A DNA stretch of 64,000 nt from Cyathus striatus (GCA_025738555.1 JAOVFP010000002.1:620001-684000); one strand, 5' to 3'. Positions 1-12,476 are shown, numbered from the stretch's first letter. Translations and numbers: made by a program. Notes: generated by a model not told the origin, from the letters alone.

Positions 1-204
1 ACTCTTCCACATTTAACATTTTAAAATGAATTTATTTACTATTAGGAATGATAACGAAATTGTATGGATTTACTGAGTGCTCTATGAGAGCAACATATAA
101 TATTGCCTGTGAAGGTATGCTTGGGGTAGGAAAGGGAGTGATGTAGTAACTGGTACATCGTACCATCTCAACACAATCTAGTTAAGTAGACATTTACACA
201 TTTG

Positions 205-400
205 CTAATAAAAATTGGAACGGAAATTATTGCTTTCAGAGGTAAAAACCTGGAATTGAAGTTCAATTTATGGTTATTAGATATGGGTTTGCGCTTTTGT
301 GTAGGCACAAATCTAACCGAGGAGCCGAAAATGCCAACTGTCAGAACTAAAATTTTGATTGATGGAAATGAGCGTGGTTGTTAGGCTTTCCATATAGTTG
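205..400 (+). repeat. Dispersed repeat R1, copy 1
   Basis: This is a member of a dispersed family met at least five times in the window. Its 3' part carries the signature GAGCGTGGTTGTTAGGCTTT followed by CCATA, preceded by a CTAACCGAGGAGCCGAAAAT block. The same pair of blocks recurs near 18.1/19.36 kb, 22.4 kb, 32.7 kb (inverted) and 34.9-35.1 kb. No coding potential is evident. The left boundary is approximate. It may be a MITE, because the fuller copies at 32.7 and 34.9 kb carry CGACCACGCT-like sequence in opposite orientation at both ends. Confidence 0.55.
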
Positions 401-1180
401 GAGTCTTAGTCCTATTTAGAGTGTATGATATATTTGGAAATGAGATGGTATGCTATGTTTTACAATCAAGACTAGGGATGTGATAAAATGACAAAATAAT
501 AACCATAATGGTTAGTCTAGATATGAAAGATGATGAGGTCATTACAATGGTATTGAACATTATAGAAACATGTACCAACCAGACAGAGAAGAATATAGAA
601 CCTTGCATGCTTAACACATATGAATGGATAGTGTATAGATGTGATTCCACATTACATCAAACTTACACATTACAGCATTTAAATGATTATGATTCTTGTA
701 TTGGTCATTGATTATACTAATATCTTCAACACACATCACCAAATCACATAATTGCTTACTCTATATGACTACATGATAGTTGTCTATGTTTTATTGAGAT
801 GGGGAATTAATGAAACTATCTTATTGTGTCTCAATCAGTTTCACTTCTACTCACTCTTTTAGTATTAGTATTCATTCTGATATCTGAAAACTCCATTTAG
901 TACTTCTTTGCACATTCTTGCTCAGCTGCTGTTATTTACTTACTTTCTGTTCTTTAGCTTAGTATTAATTATGACATTGCCTTCTTATCTTGTTCTCTTT
1001 ACTGAAGGGCCCCTTTGTCCCTTTTCTTCTCTTCTCTAAAATAATGTGATATCATTTCTCTATAGTCATGTGGAACAATGTTATCAACAGGATCAGACCT
1101 CATCTGCCAAAAAAGTATGTGTTAATGATTGACAGTTAACAGATTAATCAATGACTAGTCAATGTAAAAGACTGAATTAC
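401..1180. other. AT-rich DNA without a recognisable gene
   Basis: Only short open frames that resemble no known family occur here. The stretch is AT-rich and poor in CpG, like the transposon-derived DNA that follows. I see no RNA gene or terminal repeats. Confidence 0.5.
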
Positions 1181-1184
1181 ATTG

Positions 1185-1560
1185 CTAGATTGTGACATGT
1201 GCTAAAGCATGATGATCTTAATGTGTGCTAGAGTGTGACAATTGTGATGTGTGCTAAAGCGTGACGATCGTGACACATGCTAGAGCGTGACAATCGTGGT
1301 TTATAAGCGTGACAATCATGGTTTATAAGCGTGACAATCGTGACGAGTGCTAGAGTGTGACGATCATGATGCGTGGGAATGATGTGGAGCGCGGGAAGAT
1401 CATGACAATCATGATGTGCCGGAATTATCCAGAGTGTGGGAATGATGTAGAGCGCGGGAATTATGAGATGCACAGGAATTGTGTGAAGTGCGCAAAATAT
1501 GTGACATGCAGGAAGATTGTGACAAATGTGACATGAACTACAATAGCAATATGTAATAAT
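1185..1560. repeat. Degenerate GTGACAATCRTG-type tandem array
   Basis: Short units built on GTGACAATCGTG / GTGTGCTAGAGC recur many times with variable spacing, for example the blocks TTTATAAGCGTGACAATC at about 1300-1340. Similar GTGAC-rich words form a palindromic array at 9.9-10.2 kb, so this may be the interior of a related non-autonomous transposon. Open frames across it are by-products of the repetition. Confidence 0.6.
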
Positions 1561-1577
1561 TTTCATTTCAAAATATG

Positions 1578-1930
1578 TCAATGATTACATATGACCACCA
1601 CATTACAATATAGTAATATTCACTTCAAATAGCTAATGATCACATATGATCACCATATTACAATGGACCTACAGTAGTAATATTCAATTCAAAATAAGTC
1701 AATGATCACATATGATCACCATATTACAATGGACCTACAGTAGTAATATTCACTTCAAAATAGCCAATGATCATATATGATCACCACATTACAATAGACC
1801 TACAGTAGTAATATTCACTTTAAAATAGCCAATGATCACATATGATCACCACATTACAATAGACCTACAGTAGTAATATTCACTTCAAAATAACCAATGA
1901 TCACTTATGATCACCATTACATTTAGTATT
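1578..1930. repeat. Minisatellite, 65 bp period, about 5 copies
   Basis: The word AATGATCAC(A/T)TATGATCACC recurs at 1635, 1701, 1766, 1831 and 1896. The spacing is 66, 65, 65 and 65 bp. Each unit also contains ATTACAAT(G/A)GACCTACAGT and ATATTCA(A/C)TTCAAAATA. Copies differ by only a few substitutions, which indicates fairly recent tandem amplification. No coding role is apparent. Confidence 0.85.
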
Positions 1931-2969
1931 AATAGGTGGATAAGCTCTCAAAACACATAATCATGAAGGTGATCATTATTTATGATTGCAGCAATCATAA
2001 AACACTACATTTTTATGATAATTTTGGCTGACACTTATGGTCACCAAAATTGAGGAATACACCAAAAAATCTCGTAGAAATTGAGTTTATGTGCTTGCAA
2101 TGAGTATATGAAAATCCATTACACTGACTTACAGTTAACATTGACAATAACACTCTGCTTTTAGTTATTAATCCTGCCATGAAGCTAAAGTGGATTGAAG
2201 AACATTGGACTACTGAAGAATGTGAGGCTGCAAAAGAATGGATGTTGGAAGCCATAAGCCTTCTGAGTCAATAGGGGGGGTCAGAGTAGTCGATTCGAGG
2301 CAGATTTGGACTTCAATTCCACTTTTATTTGAAGTGAATTCTGACATCAATTCAACAATAAGAATCTGCCTTGAATCAGATTCTACTGTGACCACCCCAT
2401 TTTTTCATTTGGATTCCAGTTCAATTCTAGTTTGATTCACATGATGACCTCACACCATCTGCTGATGTCATTAATTATAAATTCATCAGAATGTATATTA
2501 TGAATAAAATATTTATTATCACCGCAATTCCCTTCTAAGCAACTTTCCATGGCACCCTGGCAACATCATTCATACCTCTCACTTAATCTTCTCCATGGTG
2601 TGCTCTACTTCTCAGCAAAAGAGAACAAAGGAGCTTACTTCGTCCTATATTCGGTTATACAAGACAAAACTAAAAAGACATTACAATTACCAACATTGAA
2701 AAAGGCTGGTTCATAACTCAACTCAAGTACTCCCAGCCAAATCACAACACTATACATTCCATAGAAACATCGAGGATGATCAGATTAGCATAACTTCATA
2801 TTCATCAAGTGATTCATCAAGTGGCATTTTATCCAACAATCACAAAACATATAAGAGTTCTACAGCTTCTACAGCTTCCACACTATCAAGATCAAGATCT
2901 GCTACAACCACTTTGATGAGCAGTGATCCTGCTAGCTCTCACTCTGACAGTGAAATTTCAACAGTTAGT

Positions 2970-4041
2970 TGCTATTACACTCTACAGATTTGGGCATTAT
3001 GGAAATGCAGCATCATTGGAGAGTGTTGCACAGTGGTCTGGTTATGGAAAGGGCACTATCCTCTTGTGTTATGATGGCTATTCTATGTTGAGAATTCCCT
3101 GATGAAAACATTAGGCCCCCAACTCCTGATGAAAAGAGGCAGGCTAAGCAGTGGGTAGAAACACATTCTTGTGAGGTGTGGAAACAAGGGTGGTGTATGG
3201 TGGATGGCACATTGGTCAATCTCTTCAATTGCCCATACCTCTTTGGATATGGTTATTTTGATAGAAAGTGCAATTATTCATTAAATCTCCAGGTGTGTTT
3301 TTCAGTTCACCAGTAGTGTGGCTATTTTTTACTCATCAGAGCATGTACTTGTAGATTGTATCACTTCCTAATATGCATATCATCAATATTTCATATGGTC
3401 ATACTGGAAGTACACATGACTCAAGCGCATGGCAGCAAACAAGATTTTATAAGGAGAGATGAGTATCTGGAAGGGGATGAGTTCATATGGGCTGATTCTG
3501 CATACCCAGTAAGTTGCTTAACATGCTTAATGATATGTTCTTAACCATTTACACACTTGTTCAGATTGAAGTTTGGCTAGTTGCTCCCTACAAGAAGCCT
3601 GAGCATGATGATCCTGATAATGAGATGTTTAATGAACAGCTATCTCATATTCAGATCAGATCTGAGCATGCTATTGGGTTTCTAAAGGGACACTTCCAGT
3701 GTCTCAAGGAGCTGCATATCCTTTTCATGATGAAAGATCACATGAACTTGCTACATACTGGATGGTAGCATGTGTTGCTGTACACAATTTTGCGATGGAG
3801 GTAGAAGCTGAACAGAGGGGTTACTCCAGTATTGGGTCTAACTCTGAACCCTTCATTTGTGCAGGGAGATCACCAGTAAACTCAGATAATGATATCAACA
3901 ACATCACACAGCCAAATGGACAAACTCAAAGACAAGGTACTCATGGACAAACACTTGCAGCAGTGAAAGAACATCAAGAGAAACTTAAACAAAAGTTGTT
4001 TGAGGCCTGGGAGCAACAAGGAAATGAATCCAATAGCTTGT
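2970..4041 (+). pseudogene. Harbinger transposase (DDE_Tnp4-like), frameshifted
   Basis: Translated pieces, in order, are RFGHYGNAASLESVAQWSGY, then EKRQAKQWVETHSCEVW, then WCMVDGTLVNLF with YFDRKCNYSLNLQ, then EFIWADSAYPV. The D of MVDGT and the D of WADSAYP match the first two acidic positions of PIF/Harbinger nucleases. After an apparent 56 nt intron (about 3510-3565, GTAAGT...CAG), VWLVAPYKKP and RSEHAIGFLKGHFQCL follow, with the last acidic residue in RSEHAIG. A frameshift near 3715 separates this from SHELATYWMVACVAVHNFAME, the usual C-terminal helix. The order and motifs fit a transposase that would cut and paste the surrounding element. The frame changes show it is dead. Confidence 0.8.
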
Positions 4042-5059
4042 AACTAGAAAGTATATTGTAGTACAGTACACCATGTGAGATTAGTGGTAAAGCATAAATG
4101 TAGGGAGTGGACAGCAGGGAGGAGGTGGTGTGACGAACCCTCCCAGATATTGCCCAACATAGAGAGCCCGGTGCTACACTGCACACAGGGAAACAAACAT
4201 TTGGTGTCGACAAGAAATGTGATAGCATATAGGCATAGCATCGTAGCGTGACGTATGGGGGGTCGTTGGAAAGGTAATAACGAGGGCTACGCATAGCCAG
4301 CAGAACAGACATAATGAGCACGAACTGGATCCGAGAGCATCCAAAAACCGTAGGGGATGTTTTCGGCAGTGGTGATCTAAGGAGATGTCGGATCGCGACG
4401 TATGAGAGTGCGATAGAACCGTCATGCTGAGTGGAGTCTAACGCAAAAACAACAGAGGGAATACATGCCTTCAATCCCGAGATATGACCAAAAGATCGTA
4501 ACATCTCCTCCTCAGAGTCACAACCTGTAGTTCACCTAGAGGCTAGCAGATAAGAAGCTATGAGTCAGTATATTACTTGGACAATAATGCCACACTTACT
4601 GAAAACCTTGGTGTAATCACTCAGTGTGTGGTTGAACCAGAGACTCTGAGAGAACATGGATGATGTGGGGGGGCTTGAGTGAGCCAACAGACGAAGAGTA
4701 ACCAGTAACCTGTAACCTGACATAAGCAAGGCAAAGGGGAAGTAGTGAGTCACATGATTGAAACAGGCAAGTGAATGTCAAGCTCACTCAGACTGCAGTT
4801 AAAGGCACAGAATTATATTTCACAGCTATTTCTACCATTCATAATGCATGTATCTACAGTGCTAATTGGTATAATACAATCACTCAATTACTTATCTTTA
4901 TAATTATAGTCTTGTGAATGTGTAGTTGAATTGGTTCAGTATGAGTTGTGGATGGAAGGGGAGCCAAAGTTGTATGAATTTGAAGAATGCTGTTGTTGTG
5001 ATGACTGAGAACCTAGTGGTAGCCCAATATTGTTGGCCTGTTGAAGCTGTGCCATTCAT
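4042..5059. other. Harbinger interior, no gene recognised
   Basis: The stretch lies between the transposase relic and the companion ORF. It contains a slightly more CpG-rich patch around 4100-4500, with open frames on the minus strand that resemble nothing I know. It may be a further small insertion or untranslated element DNA. Confidence 0.4.
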
Positions 5060-6596
5060 TTCAGCTCAAACCTTTGTCTATCCTTCTCTATTTTTCTCTT
5101 TTCTTTCAGTTCTAGCACTTTCAGTTCTGTCTTGGCATCTGTCCTCCATATCAATTCACTCCTGTCAGCACCATTCATTCATCTCTTTTTGCTCATGCCA
5201 CCACAGTTCCTCACACTTTATCATAGCATCCACCCTCATCTTCTCCAATTGGATTCAAGTTGCTGTCTCAGCATCAGCCCTCAGGGACTCTATCTTCACC
5301 TTGGTGGCCACCTCCTTTTCACATGTGGAAGCTTCAATTTGTGCCACTGTTGCAAATTCATTAGCTTTCAACCTCTTTGATTTATTTGTGGCTGCTGGTG
5401 TGGATACAGGCTTGGATGATGCATGGCAAGCAGGTATATGAGAATTGGTATTCTTGGTGGTAGTATCTTCAACAACAATATCTGGCATGTTTTCTGATGT
5501 AGAAGATGACAGTTCATGACTAGCGGTATCAAGTGTATCAGAGATATGATCATCTTAAATTTTGATGTGCTTCCGCTTAGCTGTAGGTAACCTTGAACTT
5601 GATAGGCTCTCTTCAATGTCAGACATCACTCCAACTGGAAGATCAGAGTCCGCATTGCTAGCATCACCAGTATCACCATCATTTTTGCCCATATCATCTT
5701 CTACTTCCTGCTCTCATTCTTCAACGTCAAGTACCAAAAAATCGATTGGGGTATGGCTATGTCCAAGGCCTATAGGTACCATGTTTGGGCATTCAGCAAT
5801 TAAGTTGTTCATTTCGAAAAACCATGGAGTATGCTCCCTTATTTCAACTGAAGGACAATTAATTTGTGAGAAATGGAGATATTTCAAGAACACATACACC
5901 ATTTTGTGTGTAAAGGACTGTTCGCAATAATCTGCTCTTCATGAGTCAAGCATGCACCTGTCTCCCCCATTTCAGCCATAATCTTGATGGTTATCTCATG
6001 CATTCTGATATGGCATCAGTGCTACATTAGATACTAGGAAAATACAACTCATAGACTAGATCACTCACTTCTGAAGACAATTTTTGACCCTAGCCACCCA
6101 TGGTTTTCATGTTTGGCTTGCTAGCTTCTTATCTATCTTCTTCTTCACAATCTCACCAGTCTCAGGGTCCTTAACTTCTGAAGTGTTCGCATCAAGAGCA
6201 GGTTTGAAAGCTGCTGAGAACTCCTTGTGTGCTTCAAACATTTTCACAGCAAGTCTCCAACACCATTCAGCTTTCGCCAAGCCTCCACCTTTGCCCATTG
6301 ATTGATTTGTGCCAGGTGGTGGGAAAAGACCATTCCTAATCTTCATATTACTTGTCAAGTAATTGAGCAAGCTCCATGTGTTGATGAAGTTGTTTGCATT
6401 CCAGCTATGTACAGAAATGACATACATTAGATGGTCACCATAAGAAGGATTCCACTGGTGCTTACTCAATGTGTACTTCTCCTGAATCATTCTCCTCATT
6501 CTCCTGCACCAAAATGGCTTCTGGAGGGGGGGTAATCAACATTGGTTTGGACTTCTTAGTGGACTTCCTTTGAGTGTTTGGCTTCTTGGGAGGCAT
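5060..6596 (-). pseudogene. Harbinger companion (putative DNA-binding) protein relic
   Basis: On the minus strand the reading starts at the ATG at 6596 with a basic, proline-rich N-terminus (MPPKKPNTQRKSTKKSKP). After a frame change it continues with YTLSKHQWNPSYGDHLM, and then WCWRLAVKMFEAHKEFSAAF (about 6107-6499). A more distal part (5060-5488) is a charged, helix-prone tail containing IVVEDTTTKNT and ATVAQIEASTCEKEVATKVK. This resembles the second gene of PIF/Harbinger elements, which in the family is a Myb/SANT-like partner that carries the transposase to DNA. I do not see a textbook SANT tryptophan repeat, so the domain name is inference. Stops and frameshifts make it a pseudogene. Confidence 0.5.
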
Positions 6597-7186
6597 AGTT
6601 GAATGGAGATGAAGGCTGGGCAATGGGCATGAAACAGGTAAAGTCAAGCAGCAAGCCGGAGGGTTGACTATTTGGTAATATTAATGAAAATAAAAATAAA
6701 AATATTATATTTGTTGTAAATAAGGTAAAATACACAAACAATATCAGAATCTGGATTCGGTATGTGTGTGAAGCAGCTCAAAAGTCGCTTTGAACAGCCA
6801 AATGGATCCATGATTCTCCCATGGTTTTGGCCAGCCAGAATTGAAATTGAATCAAACTCCAAATCCATTTTGAATCAGTCTACTCTGACCCCCCCTAATG
6901 ATTTACTTAGTTATATGGGCTAACCTAAAAAACTACTGCCCAGATGTTTGAATTTCGCAAAGCTGAACAAAAAAATACATCCTAAAACTCCAGCACCCCT
7001 CAAGTGAAAACTAATTCACATTTAGTGGCATTCTCAATGCTCACATCATCTGTGCAATGGCAGATACATGGTCTCTCATATATTTGATTACTTAGAGCCA
7101 AAATACAGAAATCAGCATCATGACAGAACCATGATGATTTATGATCCATTATTACTTCAAGCTCAGTAAATGAGCATTCCACCCAA

Positions 7187-7724
7187 GTGTGTGCTGAAGC
7201 AGAACTACAAGCAGAAGAAGAAATGGCTGACAAAAGAGATAAATTGGCCATTGCAAAAGAGCTTCAGCAATACCTTTCAGAAGGAGTATTAGAAGATTTG
7301 GAATTAAGAAGTGACTATCTGACACGACATTGGCAGATAAGGAAACTTTGTGCAATTTATCTTAGTATATATAATCTCAACTGTTACATAGGGGGATAAA
7401 TATTGCTATCCTACTATGTATTGTGTTGTGCTCGACATCCTTCCTATTCAAGCATCTTCAGTTGCTTGTGGGTGTGTATTCTCATCATCAAAAGAAACTA
7501 TTACTATGCACCAAAGTTGCTCACCAACAGCTCTTATGGAAGTTCTACAATTTCTCAAGTATACTTACTGGCAAGAGCACCCTAACCTAATGGAGGGACT
7601 GATTTCATCTGAAGATGATCTATTGCAAGTGGACATCCCCAATGTGTCACCTGAAGAAGTCCGAGATTTGCTAGGCAACAGACAAATTGACCTATTAATT
7701 GACCTATTAAATAAAGGAGTATGA
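7187..7724 (+). pseudogene. hAT transposase C-terminal fragment (relic 1)
   Basis: The first part (about 7190-7340) encodes an acidic helix, EEEMADKRDKLAIAKELQQY, ending near DLELRSD. After a gap with no open match, 7410-7724 encodes PTMYCVVLDILPIQASSVAC and CVFSSSKETITMHQ. This is the conserved hAT C-terminal dimerisation block (LDxLPIQASSVxCERVFSSSKET). The E and R of CERVFSS are altered to CGCVFSS. The N-terminal zinc finger and catalytic DDE positions are not visible, so this is a fragment. It directly precedes the copia relic. Confidence 0.75.
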
Positions 7725-7850
7725 GCCATAACGCATCTGGTACTCACATAGATACTTAATACTCACCATAATAATGCATACCTTTGTGATTGGAAGGTTC
7801 AGTGTGATGCTAAAACAATACTAATATGCAATACTTTGAATACTGAAACA

Positions 7851-9802
7851 CTGACCAGTTAGCTGATCATAAGTGCCTCTTAGCAAACTATTGAGTTTTT
7901 CATTCCAAACTCTGCTGGATTGCTTGAGGCCATAAAATGCTTGTTTTAATTGTAGTACTTTTTTAGATCCATCTTTGTATCCTGGAATTTGCTGCATGTA
8001 TATATCTTCCTTTAATTCTGCAGTTAGATATGCACTGACAACATTGACAGCATGAGCACTCAGTCCTAAAATAGTGGATATTACAATAAAAAATCGAAGT
8101 GTTTTAAGTCACATAACTGGTGTGAAAATTTCATCAAAGTCTACACCAAGAATTTGGGAGAATCCCTTTGCAATGAGTCATGCCTTGTGATTTGTGAATT
8201 TTCCTTCAGAATCCTCCTTTAGTTTGTAGACCCATCTGCATGCAATAGAAGCTCTGTCTTTAGGTAGGTCTACTTTAACAAATGTGCCCAGTTTTATTAG
8301 CTGATCCATTTCTTTATCCATGGCCTTTTTCCATTCAGGCCAGTCAGGACAGCACATGGCTTCTTGCAAGGTAGAGGGGTCATTTCCTTCTGTAAAACCA
8401 AGAAGAACCAGATCTTCAGTGTAATTAGAAGTGTCTTGTGGCTTCCTTGGTCTGTGTATATCAGGGCTACTGAGCATAGCATAATTTACAGGTGGTAAAT
8501 TATGTTTTGGGCACTCATTGTGAATTTTTGTAATGGGATCAAGTTTAGCAGGTTCTTCAGGTATTTGCTCTTCACCTTGCTTGTCTGTTTCTTCTTTCTC
8601 CCCCTCAAGTGAGGTGGAGGTGGGAATGATAATTTTGTCCTGAGAGTTTATTTGGGGCACATCTTGAGAGAAAATAACATTTAGGGAGGTTTGAATTTGG
8701 CAAGTTGCAGGATTATAATACCTATAACCTTTGGTTCCAGCAGCAATTCCAGTAAATATAAATTTCCTAGACTTTGGATCTAATTTAGATCTTTTATCAT
8801 CTTACTGTAAGACCCAGCAGGTGTGTCCAAATTCTTCAATGAGAGAAACATCTGGCTTGTTGCCAGAGAAAGCTTCTTCAGATGTCAATCCCTCAGGTAG
8901 TGCACATGTTGGAGATCTATTTTTAAGATATGTTGCATAAGCAACAGCTTCTGGCCACAAATGTTTGATAACATTGTGTGAAAATAACATTGTGCATGTG
9001 TTCAACAAGTGTTCAGTTAAGACATTCTGTAATGCCATTTTGTGAAGGGAATAGGCTGTTGTGACATCTAGTACCATTCCATATTCTTGCAGGAATGATT
9101 TAAATCATTATTGATGTATTCTTCACCACCATTGACACACAATTTCTTGATTTTATGGCTGGTTTGTATTTCAACTTGATTCTTGTAGTATTTGAAATAG
9201 TGAGGGCATCAGACTTGTTTTTCATGAAATATATCATAGTGCATTGAGATTTTCCATCCATAAATGTAATAAAATAGTACACTCCCCATATTCCAGTAGT
9301 GCTAGATGGCCCCCACACATCTGAGACAGTCAGATCTCTAATTACAGCAATTTCAGTAAGTGATTCCTTTGGGAATGGTTGGACATGGTGTTTAGCCTGA
9401 ATGCAGGCTTCACACTGCAAGTCTGGTTCTGTACTAGTAGTAATTTCCATTCCAGTGACCATAGATTTATTCTTCAGCAATTTTACTGACCCCATGTTAA
9501 GATGACCAAAAACATGATGCCATTCATTCCATATGTGAGATGCAGATTGAGTTCATGTTAGGAATATTTGATCTTGCTTGTCAACAGGCTTAATGTGCAT
9601 GTTGTACAAATGTCCCAATTTAGATCTTTCAGCTATAATTTGCTTCTTCAGAGAACAGATTTTGATAGAGTCTCTGCTAAGCAAAATGTCAAACTATTTA
9701 TTGGTGATATGTGTTAAAGAAATAAGGTTGTGGGGTGCAGAGGGTACATGAACAATGTCTCATAGTGTAAGTGTAAAAGACTTGTTTCAAACTGTAGATA
9801 TG
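7851..9802 (-). pseudogene. Ty1/copia pol relic: integrase and reverse transcriptase
   Basis: Read on the minus strand. The gag-pre-integrase/zinc region contains HVFGHLNMGSVKLLKNKS and CEACIQAKHHVQPF. The integrase core follows as SDVWGPSSTTGIWGVYYFIT with FMDGKSQCTMIYFMKNK, and then LFSHNVIKHLWPEAVAYATY with NRSPTCALPEG. The reverse transcriptase begins at WPEWKKAMDKEMDQLIKLGT, continues IACRWVYKLKEDSEGKF and LGVDFDEIFTPV, and reaches LKQAFYGLKQS near 7900. The catalytic YVDD box and RNase H are missing, so the element is 3'-truncated at about 7850. Several in-frame stops are TGA where Arg is expected (for example KA*LIAKGF); one is TAG in place of CAG. It belongs with the gag part at 12.48-13.44 kb. 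Confidence 0.85.
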
Positions 9803-9810
9803 AGATGTAT

Positions 9811-12468
9811 CAGTATATTGCACTCTCCCACATTCTCACTGGACTCTCACCACAGTCTCAACAGTTTTAGTAGAATTCATATAGTGATAGAAATAAATAT
9901 CTTGAGTGATAAGTGTGATACTGGAAAATGTTGGAAGAAGCATGACAAGCATGGGAAAAGTATGACATGTTGGAAAAAGCGTGGCATATTGGAAAATGTT
10001 GGGGAAAAAAGCGTGACATGTGTGACAAGTGTGGGAAAAAGTGTAAAATATTGGAAAAGTGTCACATATCATAGTCATCACACTTGCCACACTTTTCCAA
10101 CATGTCACACTTTTCCAACATGCCACGCTTTTTCCAACATGTCATGAATTTTCCCACATTTTCCAACATATCACACTTTTCCAATATTTTCCAACATGTC
10201 ACACATGCTGTGTGTGACACTATGCTGAGTGTGACACTGTGATGAGTGTGATTAGGCAACAGCATGGGTACACAATACCTGCACAGGTTGTGGGTATGAG
10301 TACTAGCCAGTACAGATATGGGTCAGCTTCAAGGTACCTGTAACCTGTAGCTACCTGTGTGCTATAATACATTAGTCCAAAAACCATACATATAACATAT
10401 AGAGATCAGTATACATTTTAACAACATGCTATACCATGTATGTAGTAAGTTTTTATAGCATTGAACCTTTTTTGTATTTTGTTCAGTCTGTGGGGTTGGA
10501 CTATGATATTAGGATGGCATAGCACATTTATTTATTAAAACCCTTGTAACTCTGTCAAATCATTCTAAATTGGTATTAATATTTGTACCATAGAGGCCCT
10601 TTACAACATGTTTAAAATGAGCCTATGAACATTTAAATTGACTGCTTGTTTCAGGCTGTTGTTATGTACCAATTCCCTTCCTACTAGGAAGCAGATGTGA
10701 AGATGCCTGGAGGGCATGGAAGAACTATAATGGAAACACAAAGTGAGTATGGGTGTGGAATGTAGAGCAGGAGTGCAGGAAAGAACCATGGCTTCAGCAT
10801 ATGTGCTGCACTGCCTGGATATCCCCAGAGAATGGTTCATATTTCATGGAAGACAATATACAATGTAAGGAAACATTCCAGAGTATGAGGAGAGGCTTCA
10901 CCACTACACTAGGCAGTGGGAGAGAAACCTGAAGGAAAACCTGGAGTGGGTTTCGGAACTTATGAGTAGGAAGTGTACAGAGTTGATATGAATACTAAAG
11001 ACTACTAGTACATCTGGAAGACTATATATACTAAGTAGGAACCTATAGGTATGAATGTGGAAGTATAATACTAAGAACAAGTCAAAGGGATAGGTAAGAG
11101 ATAAAGTCTGGGCAAAGCGGAGTAGGGGTGCAAATGATGTGTTCAGAATGAAGAATAACAAACTAAACTACAAAGGCCATAATGAAACATACAAGTAGGA
11201 ATGGAAGGGAGGAGTAATAGTATAATGATGTGGTGAGGCTATTATAAGAGAAACTACATATCTGAGCTACCCAATAGAAAACCTGACAGGTTCTGGGTAG
11301 GAAAACCAGACAGAAATGTTAGAAGACATAAACCCATAGTGGGTACATTCCGGGAATGAACTGGGTATGTTGGACAGTCACATGGGAACATTTGGTAATG
11401 TCAGCATGATGTATCCAGACACAGATGTAACAGTTGTATATATTATTGAACATTTGAATACATTTAATCATTTTTATTTAAACTGTTGTAACTCTTTATA
11501 CTCAGTCTGTGTTCAATTTAAACTATTGTAACTCTTTTAACTCAGTCTGTATTTGAGTCACATTTGGTGCTGAATGAGCCCTCAACTATGCATTTAAAAC
11601 AAGCCTACAAACATTTAAATTGATCACTTAGATCACTCTGAATATATCATTGAACCCTTCCCTTTCATTTGAATACATTTAGTAATTTCTATTACAACTG
11701 TTGTACCTCTTTCAAATCAGTTTATATTCATATCAGGTTTTGTATAATAAGAACACTCAAAAATGTGTTTATAATAAGCCTGTTAACATTTAAATTGACT
11801 GCTTGGATTGATATAAATATATTATTAAATAGGTAACAGTAAAACCCATGGGTTTCCATGGGTTTTGATTACCCATGCAAACCCATACCCATTCCCATGG
11901 GTATGGGTTAGTGTGGGTATGGGTATGGGTTGAGCTCCAGATACCCATGGGTTACCCATAACATTGCCTAAGTGTAATACTGTGTGTTGAGTGGTGTTAC
12001 ACTCATTGCAGCATCACACTCACCACACTCACCACATGGTGTCACACTTAGCACACAGTGTCACACTCATCACATAGTATTGCACACAGCACACTAACTG
12101 CATCACACTCAGCAGTGTTACACTCTCCACACTCTGATACATGAGAAAAATGTGACATACATGATATATGGGAAAAGTGTAACTATGTATGAATCCAATA
12201 GTGCTAATTTTATCACCCAATAATCACTTGATTATATAATTTTTGTGCTGAGAGTCCAGTGAGTTTTCTCAGTAGATTCTCATTGGACTCTCTGAGAGTC
12301 TCACCAATATAGTAGGACCTCTCACTGAACTCTCAGTAAATTCTCACGAGACTCTCTCCAGACTCTCAATACTCCCACTAGACTCTTACTAAACTCTCTC
12401 TACACTCTCATACTCTCACTGGACTCTCACTTGACTCCAGTGAGACTGTGGGTCAGTGTAATGACCTC
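9811..12468. mobile_element. Non-autonomous hAT-like element inserted in the copia relic (2.66 kb)
   Basis: The insertion interrupts copia pol between protease and integrase. It is flanked by an exact 8 bp direct repeat, AGATGTAT, at 9803-9810 and 12469-12476. The ends are imperfect inverted repeats: the left begins CAGTATATTGCACTCTCCCA and shares a (C/A)CTCACTGGA(C/G)TC word with the inverse of the right end. An 8 bp duplication and CA-type ends fit hAT. The interior has a large palindromic array (9905-10215), CACACTCA/GTGTGAC arrays, ACCCATGGGT-type repeats (11.85-11.95 kb), and three copies of a block ending AACATTTAAATTGA (about 10535-10655, 11480-11640, 11690-11810). Arrays of CTCTCACTGGACTCTC line the right end. 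No transposase is seen. Confidence 0.7.
9905..10215. repeat. Long palindromic array of ATGTTGGAAAA units
   Basis: The left half repeats GACATGTTGGAAAAAGCGTG-type units. The right half repeats the inverse, CCAACATG(T/C)CACGCTTTTTCC. The centre is near 10075 (TCATAGTCATCAC). The whole could fold into a long imperfect hairpin. Open frames on both strands across it are artefacts of the repetition. Confidence 0.75.
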
Positions 12469-12476
12469 AGATGTAT

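Larger units (their letters stand above)
2274..6895. mobile_element. PIF/Harbinger-type DNA transposon (decayed, 4.6 kb)
   Basis: The element is bounded by terminal inverted repeats. The left end reads GGGGGGGTCAGAGTAGTCGA at 2274, and the right end is its inverse with the shared core CTACTCTGACCCCCCC ending at 6895. Both ends have exactly seven G/C. The sides are flanked by TA (ATA on the left, TAA on the right), close to the 3 bp TWA duplication usual for PIF/Harbinger, but one base must have changed. Inside are a plus-strand DDE_Tnp4-type transposase relic (about 2970-4041) and a minus-strand companion ORF (about 5060-6596). This two-gene layout is typical of the superfamily. Both genes are broken, so the copy is not autonomous. 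Confidence 0.8.

Noticed and set aside
1228..1581. 117-codon His-rich minus-strand frame
   Set aside because: It reads the GTGACAATC repeat array; no domain is present.
3974..4504. 176-codon minus-strand frame
   Set aside because: It overlaps the end of the Harbinger transposase relic on the other strand and has no recognisable motif.
4926..5441. 171-codon plus-strand frame
   Set aside because: It is antisense to the Harbinger companion ORF, whose charged helix-prone reading is more protein-like.
9755..10265. Open frames on both strands around 10 kb, Cys/His/Trp-rich
   Set aside because: They read a palindromic tandem array inside a transposon; the peptide is a repeat artefact.
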